A stretch of DNA of 19,394 bases from JAPLGE01 sp964355545 (lineage in GTDB: Bacteria; Bipolaricaulota; Bipolaricaulia; UBA7950; UBA9294). The stretch covers positions 1 through 19,394 of the forward strand of contig CAYHEK010000025.1 in NCBI GenBank assembly GCA_964355545.1. Reading direction: 5' to 3'. The notes beneath the pieces were generated by a model. The model ran no database searches, was not told the DNA's origin, and was given only the letters and a program-made list of their open reading frames with translations. Made by a program: the position numbers and the translations under genes. Numbering within the stretch: position 1 is the stretch's first letter; the number at the start of each line of letters is the position of its first letter. This document shows positions 15,241 to 19,394 of the stretch, piece by piece.

Positions 15241-16260
15241 ATGGGCGGGACGGGACGATACATCGTGCAGCGGTTGTTGCTGACGATCCCCATGCTCCTC
15301 ATCCTCGTCACGTTCGTGTTCATCATCCTCCGCGTCATGCCCGGGGACCCGGTGCTCGCCATGCTTGGAGGAAGGAACGTCTCCCCGGAGCTCATCGAGG
15401 AGCAGCGCCACAAGCTCGGGCTCGACAAATCCCTCGTCGTCCAGTACGGCGAGTACCTGGAGAAGATCGTGCGCGGCGATTTCGGAACCTCGACGAGCAC
15501 TAGCCAGCCAGTCCTTCGGGAGCTCTTCGCCCGCCTTCCGGCAACGGTTGAACTCGCTTTCTTCGGGATCTTAGTTGCGGTCCTCCTTGGGTTTGTGACG
15601 GGCGTGATCGCCGCCACGCGAGCCGACCGCCTTGCCGACCACGCGATCCGCGTCTTCCACATCGGCTCCTTCGCGGTTCCCCTTTTCTGGCTCGGGCTCA
15701 TGCTGCAGGTCCTCGTCGCGGTGAAACTCGGCTGGCTTCCCGTCGCCAAACCGCTCAGCGGGAGCATCTCCTACGCCTTCCAGTCCAAGACGGGGTTCTT
15801 TCTTCTCGACGGGATGCTCCACGGACGTTGGGACTGGGTGGCCGACGCGGCGAAGCACCTCATCCTCCCGTCGATCACCCTGGGCTTCGCCCAAGCGGGA
15901 CTCTTGGGAAGGATGACGCGGGCGAGCATGCTCGAGGTCCTCGACGCCGATTACGTCACGACGGCGAGGGCGAAGGGCCTGCGAGAGCGGGTCGTCGTCT
16001 TGAACCACGCCCTGCGCAACGCCCTCATCCCCATCGTCACAGTCTTCGGGCTCCAGTTCGCCGTGCTCATGGGAGGGGCCGTCCTCACGGAAACGGTCTT
16101 CTCCTGGCCGGGGGTGGCGAGCTACCTCATGCGCTCCATCAACGCGCGCGACTACCCGGCGATCCAAGGGACCGTGATCTTCATCGCGCTCTTCATCTCG
16201 CTCATCAACCTGATCGTCGATGTCCTGTACACCGCGATCGACCCGCGGGTGAGGTACTGA
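15241..16260 (+). CDS. ABC importer permease, DppB/OppB type
   Basis: A 339-residue inner-membrane permease of the peptide/nickel importer family. The N-terminus shows the family start (first helix about 9-31, then PGDP at 34-37). A soluble segment with EEQRHKLGLDKSLVVQYGEYL follows, then further membrane helices from about 100. The EAA loop that contacts the ATPase is at about 238-266 (YVTTARAKGLRERVV...ALIPIV). The end shows WPGVASYLMRSINARDYPAIQG and a last helix before AIDPRVRY. GAGGG lies just upstream of ATG 15241. It is the first gene of the importer operon, one base before the second permease. The family moves oligopeptides, dipeptides, sugars or nickel; the substrate cannot be told from this sequence. 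Confidence 0.93.
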   Translation: MGGTGRYIVQRLLLTIPMLLILVTFVFIILRVMPGDPVLAMLGGRNVSPELIEEQRHKLGLDKSLVVQYGEYLEKIVRGDFGTSTSTSQPVLRELFARLPATVELAFFGILVAVLLGFVTGVIAATRADRLADHAIRVFHIGSFAVPLFWLGLMLQVLVAVKLGWLPVAKPLSGSISYAFQSKTGFFLLDGMLHGRWDWVADAAKHLILPSITLGFAQAGLLGRMTRASMLEVLDADYVTTARAKGLRERVVVLNHALRNALIPIVTVFGLQFAVLMGGAVLTETVFSWPGVASYLMRSINARDYPAIQGTVIFIALFISLINLIVDVLYTAIDPRVRY

Positions 16261-16261
16261 G

Positions 16262-17173
16262 ATGGCGGCGTCAAGACCGATTCGGCTCTTTCGGCTTGTT
16301 GGGCTTGAGTCGATGTCGCGACGCCTCAGCCGCGGGGCGGACGCGGTCCTCCGCGAGCGGGTCCTCCTCGTCGGTCTCGTCGTGGTGACCGGATTCATCG
16401 TCATGACGGTCCTTGGCCAGATCCCGGGCTTCCCCCCGTACGACCCGGTGTACTACCGCAGTGCACCCCGGCTGCAAGGTCCCTCGGCCCAGCACTGGAT
16501 GGGCACCGACCACCTCCAGCGCGACGTCTTCAGCCGCGTCATCAGCGGAGGCAAGGCGTCCCTCATCGTCGCGTTTGCCGCTGTCGCCATCAGCATGACG
16601 GGGGGCTCGGTTGTCGGGTGGATCTCGGGGTTCGCCGGGGGATGGCTCGACCGCGTTCTCTCGCTCGCGATGGACGCGCTTTACTCGTTCCCGTCGATCA
16701 TCCTCGCGATTACGCTCGTCGTCGTCCTCGGCGCAGGCCTGCAACCGATGATCTGGTCTGTCGCCATTGTCTACATCCCGACCTACTTTCGCGTTTCCCG
16801 CGCCGAGGTATTGCGGGTTCGCGAGACGGCGTACGTCGAGGCCGTTCGCGCAATCGGGGCCTCCAACACGCGCATCGTCTGGCGCCACGTCGCGCCGAAC
16901 ACAGTGAACGCGATCATGGCGGTTTCGTCGTTCAACCTGGCCGACGCGATCCTCACCGTCGCCGCCCTGTCGTTCCTCGGGTTCGGCCTCCCGCCACCCG
17001 CCCCGGATTGGGGGTTTGACATCCAGAACGGCCAGAAGTACTTGCAGTCGGGGTCCTGGTGGCTGATCACGTTCCCGGGGGTGATGATCGTCCTTCTCTC
17101 CCTGGGGTTCGGACTGATCGGAGAAGGGGTGAGTGATCTCGTGAATCCCAAGCGAAAGCGCAGGAGGGTTTGA
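16262..17173 (+). CDS. ABC importer permease, DppC/OppC type
   Basis: A 303-residue partner permease. It has a cytoplasmic N-terminus of about 33 residues, a first helix at 34-51, the OppC_N-type segment HWMGTDHLQRDVFSRVI at 78-94, and further helices between about 100 and 290. The EAA loop is at 190-216 (YVEAVRAIGASNTRIVWRHV...NTV). A Lys/Arg-rich tail (NPKRKRRRV) ends the protein on the cytoplasmic side. ATG 16262 follows the DppB-type stop by one base, so the two are almost certainly translationally coupled and form a heterodimeric channel. The stop codon lies within the -35 box of the next promoter. Confidence 0.93.
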   Translation: MAASRPIRLFRLVGLESMSRRLSRGADAVLRERVLLVGLVVVTGFIVMTVLGQIPGFPPYDPVYYRSAPRLQGPSAQHWMGTDHLQRDVFSRVISGGKASLIVAFAAVAISMTGGSVVGWISGFAGGWLDRVLSLAMDALYSFPSIILAITLVVVLGAGLQPMIWSVAIVYIPTYFRVSRAEVLRVRETAYVEAVRAIGASNTRIVWRHVAPNTVNAIMAVSSFNLADAILTVAALSFLGFGLPPPAPDWGFDIQNGQKYLQSGSWWLITFPGVMIVLLSLGFGLIGEGVSDLVNPKRKRRRV

Positions 17174-17198
17174 CTTCCAAAACCTGCTGTGCTAGACT
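17170..17198 (+). promoter_or_regulatory. Internal promoter for the substrate-binding protein gene
   Basis: -35 TTGACT (17170-17175), 17-base spacer, -10 TAGACT (17193-17198). The -35 overlaps the TGA of the permease gene (17171-17173). The start would be near 17205, leaving a leader of about 100 bases. It would let the binding protein be made in excess over the permeases. Confidence 0.65.
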
Positions 17199-17307
17199 GG
17201 TAGTAGGAAACCAGGGAATGGCATACCACTGCGGGGAGGTGATGTCCAGCAAGGGGAATCGTTCCGAAGAGAGGGATCTACCCATGAACGACAAGGAGGG
17301 ACAGAAG

Positions 17308-18864
17308 ATGAAAAAGGCTCTAAGTATTCTCTTGGCCGTTGGTTTTCTCGTTCTCGTGGGGGTGGGCGCGTGGGCTGCCGGACCTCTGATCATGGGGACG
17401 ACGGACCGGGTCACGGAGCTCTCGTTCGAAAATAGCTACGATGCGTTCACCTGGCATGTGCTGCGCCACACGACGGGGGCGCTCGTCAAGCTTGATGACC
17501 AGACGCTCGAGACCGTCGGCGACCTGGCCCAGAGCTGGGACGTGTCGGCGGACGGCAAGGTCTACACCTTCCACCTCCGCCCCGGACTTAAGTTCTGGAA
17601 CGGGAAGGACTGCGACGCCCAGGCGGTGAAGTTCGCCCTCGACCGGACGATCCGCCTCAACGGCCCGAACGGCGGCGTCGGCCTGATCAAGCCCTACATT
17701 AAGACGATCGAGGCGGTGGACAAGCTCACGGTTCGGATTACGCTCACCTACGCCGACGCCGTGTTCCTGTCGCGGATGACGAGCCAGGTCGCCCCGGCGT
17801 TGATCTACTCTCTTGATCCGTCCGTCGGCGAGAATGACTTCACCCTGGGCCGCTACGCGGGGACCGGACCGTACAAACTCGTCGAGTACAAGCCGGACCA
17901 GTACGTGAAGTACGAGGCCTACGCTGGGTACTACGGCCCCGCGCCGAAGTCGAGCGAGGTCATTGAGGTCATGTACTCCGACGCGGCGACCCTGCGCGCG
18001 GCGATCGAGGCGGGAGACGTCGACTTCGTCTTCCGCACCCTCGCCCCGCAGGACATCCAGGACATGAAGAAGAACCCCAGTGTCATCGTCGAGTACTGGC
18101 CGCCGAGCCCGGGGATCCGTTACCTCCTCTTCAACGTCACCCAGCCGCCGGTGGACAACGTCCTCGTGCGCCGCGCGATCTCCTACGCGGTCGACCGACA
18201 GACGATCATCACCCAGGTGTTCAGCGGGGTCGTCAATCCGATCTACACGATGGTCCCGAACGTCGACCCGCCGTTCTTCGGCGCTCTACCGACCTTCCCC
18301 GAGCGGGACCTCGAGGTGGCGCGCGGGCTCCTTACCGAAGCCGGCTACAGCAACGCGAAGCCGGTCCAGCTCAACCTGTGGTACACGCCGAGCCACTACG
18401 GCACGTTTGAGGCCGACGTGGCGACGGTTGTCAAGGGAAGCCTCGAGGAGACCGGGATGATCAAGATCACGATCCAGTCTCTCGAGTGGGGTGCCTACGT
18501 TACCCGAATGGGGCAGGGTGGGTTCGACCTGTTCTTCCTCGGCTGGCACCCGGACTACCTCGAGAGCTCGAACTTCCTGGCCCCGTGGTTGACCGAGGCC
18601 CCCGAACCGATGGGGACGTACATGAACCATCACCCGAACTTCGAGGCCTACAAGCAGATGCTTGAGCTCGCCACGTCTACGGTGGACATCGCCGCGAGGT
18701 CCGGGTTGTACAAGGCCGTCCAGATCCTGAGCACGAACGACGTCCCATGGGTTCCGCTGTGGTCGATGACCGATGAGATGGTCACCGCCCGCCAGCCGAA
18801 CGTGAAGGGCGTCAAGCTCACGATCACGATGGACATCAGTACCTACCTGATCTACAAGGAGTAG
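17308..18864 (+). CDS. Extracellular solute-binding protein, family 5 (peptide/nickel/sugar type)
   Basis: A 518-residue exported binding protein of an ABC importer. Residues 1-24 are a signal peptide (MKKALSILLAVGF... with AWA before the likely cut); no lipobox cysteine follows, so it is either periplasmic or kept near the membrane another way. Family features: LVKLDDQTLETVGDLAQSWDVSADGKVYTFHLR near the start of the mature protein, LKFWNGKDCDAQAVKFALDR, GTGPYKLVEY, and VRRAISYAVDRQTI in the second half. Start: GGAGGG (17295-17300) stands seven bases before ATG 17308. The same frame is open back to 17170, but starting there would bury the signal peptide. It follows the two permeases behind its own promoter and ends at a strong terminator. 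Confidence 0.93.
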   Translation: MKKALSILLAVGFLVLVGVGAWAAGPLIMGTTDRVTELSFENSYDAFTWHVLRHTTGALVKLDDQTLETVGDLAQSWDVSADGKVYTFHLRPGLKFWNGKDCDAQAVKFALDRTIRLNGPNGGVGLIKPYIKTIEAVDKLTVRITLTYADAVFLSRMTSQVAPALIYSLDPSVGENDFTLGRYAGTGPYKLVEYKPDQYVKYEAYAGYYGPAPKSSEVIEVMYSDAATLRAAIEAGDVDFVFRTLAPQDIQDMKKNPSVIVEYWPPSPGIRYLLFNVTQPPVDNVLVRRAISYAVDRQTIITQVFSGVVNPIYTMVPNVDPPFFGALPTFPERDLEVARGLLTEAGYSNAKPVQLNLWYTPSHYGTFEADVATVVKGSLEETGMIKITIQSLEWGAYVTRMGQGGFDLFFLGWHPDYLESSNFLAPWLTEAPEPMGTYMNHHPNFEAYKQMLELATSTVDIAARSGLYKAVQILSTNDVPWVPLWSMTDEMVTARQPNVKGVKLTITMDISTYLIYKE

Positions 18865-18886
18865 GTCGCAAGCCGCAAATCTCCAA

Positions 18887-18920
18887 GGGGGCCGAGACCT
18901 CGGCCCCCTCTTTTCTTTGT
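18887..18920 (+). terminator. Rho-independent terminator of the importer operon
   Basis: A 9-bp stem, gggggccga (18887-18895) with tcggccccc (18900-18908), and a 4-base loop, followed by tcttttctttgt. It starts 23 bases after the binding-protein stop codon and separates the importer from eno. Confidence 0.9.
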
Positions 18921-18940
18921 CTCTCCCCGGACTCCTGTCC

Positions 18941-18970
18941 TTGCCGCACGCGTGCGGCGGGGGCTATACT
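18941..18970 (+). promoter_or_regulatory. Promoter of eno with a perfect palindrome in the spacer
   Basis: -35 TTGCCG (18941-18946), 18-base spacer, -10 TATACT (18965-18970). The 16-base perfect palindrome GCCGCACGCGTGCGGC (18943-18958) overlaps the -35 and fills most of the spacer, where a bound repressor would block RNA polymerase. Confidence 0.6.
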
Positions 18971-18991
18971 CGGCCGCGGAGGAGGCGGACA

Positions 18992-19394
18992 ATGGTTCTG
19001 ATCGAAGATATCATGGCGCGGGAGATCCTCGACTCGCGCGGGAACCCGACGATCGAGGTCGACGTCTTCCTCGAGGACGGGACGCTCGGTCGGGCGGCGG
19101 TCCCGTCGGGGGCGTCCAAGGGGACCCACGAGGCGCTCGAGCTGCGCGATGGGGATCCGAAGAGGTTCCACGGCCTCGGGGTGGAAGAGGCCGCAAGGAA
19201 CGTCGTCGAAGAGATCGCGCCCGTCCTCCTTGGCCAGGACGCCCTGGCTCAGGAGAAGATCGATCGCCTGCTCGTCGAGCTCGACGGGACGCCGAACAAG
19301 AGGCGCCTCGGCGCAAACGCCCTCCTCGGCGTCTCCCTTGCCACGGCGCGGGCGGCCGCGGAGAGCCTCGGGATCCCCTTCTTCCGCTACCTCG
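18992..19394 (+). CDS. eno: Enolase, N-terminal part (runs off the window)
   Basis: The first 134 residues of enolase, which interconverts 2-phosphoglycerate and phosphoenolpyruvate in glycolysis and gluconeogenesis; full-length enzymes have about 420-430 residues, so roughly two thirds are missing at the window edge. The N-terminal domain is clear: IMAREILDSRGNPTIEVDV at 7-25, the mobile catalytic loop VPSGASKGTHEALELRDGD at 37-55, and TPNKRRLGANALLGVSLATA at 100-119. The loop normally reads G-A-S-T-G; here Thr is replaced by Lys43 while the metal-linked Ser42 is kept. GGAGGAGG lies upstream of ATG 18992, behind its own promoter and after the importer terminator. Confidence 0.95.
   Translation, partial: MVLIEDIMAREILDSRGNPTIEVDVFLEDGTLGRAAVPSGASKGTHEALELRDGDPKRFHGLGVEEAARNVVEEIAPVLLGQDALAQEKIDRLLVELDGTPNKRRLGANALLGVSLATARAAAESLGIPFFRYL

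Noticed and set aside
17251..17307. Riboswitch in the binding-protein leader
   Set aside because: Only short inverted repeats (for example GGAA-tcg-TTCC) are visible, with no known aptamer core and no terminator stem.

Overview
The window comes from a GC-rich bacterium with bacterial sigma-70-type promoters and Shine-Dalgarno sites. It mixes housekeeping genes (lspA, tmk, dnaN, alaS, eno) with a large block of secreted CARDB and PQQ-like beta-propeller proteins. My best guess for the organism is a deep-branching anaerobic lineage such as Bipolaricaulota (Acetothermia/OP1), whose genomes I recall as rich in such proteins. That is inference only: no marker here was compared with anything.

Left part (1-10129). 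The last 16 codons of a forward gene end at 51. A strong hairpin terminator at 67-93 ends a long reverse-strand run. In transcription order that run is: an AhpD/carboxymuconolactone-decarboxylase-like protein (10129-9797); a promoter (9742-9770); a secreted 278-residue protein built from two copies of one unit (9721-8885); a 723-residue CARDB plus eight-bladed propeller protein (8825-6654); a 1235-residue protein with seven CARDB units and an eight-bladed propeller (6583-2876); and a 910-residue protein with seven CARDB units only (2837-105). The last four genes are spaced 38-70 bases apart, each with its own strong ribosome binding site, and look like one operon. All four products carry an export signal. 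This is the least explained part of the window and the best candidate for an undescribed cell-surface system.

Middle (10211-15076). lspA, tmk and dnaN run forward. tmk overlaps lspA, and dnaN has its own promoter. dnaN meets alaS tail to tail, and the two share one CTAG as both stop codons.

Right part (15077-19394). A divergent promoter region separates alaS from a peptide/nickel-type ABC importer: two permease genes one base apart, then a substrate-binding protein gene with its own promoter set over the permease stop codon. No ATPase gene is present. A strong terminator follows, and then the start of eno, whose promoter spacer holds a perfect 16-base palindrome.

No stretch over 300 bases lacks a gene. 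I saw no tRNA, rRNA, CRISPR array, insertion sequence or phage gene.
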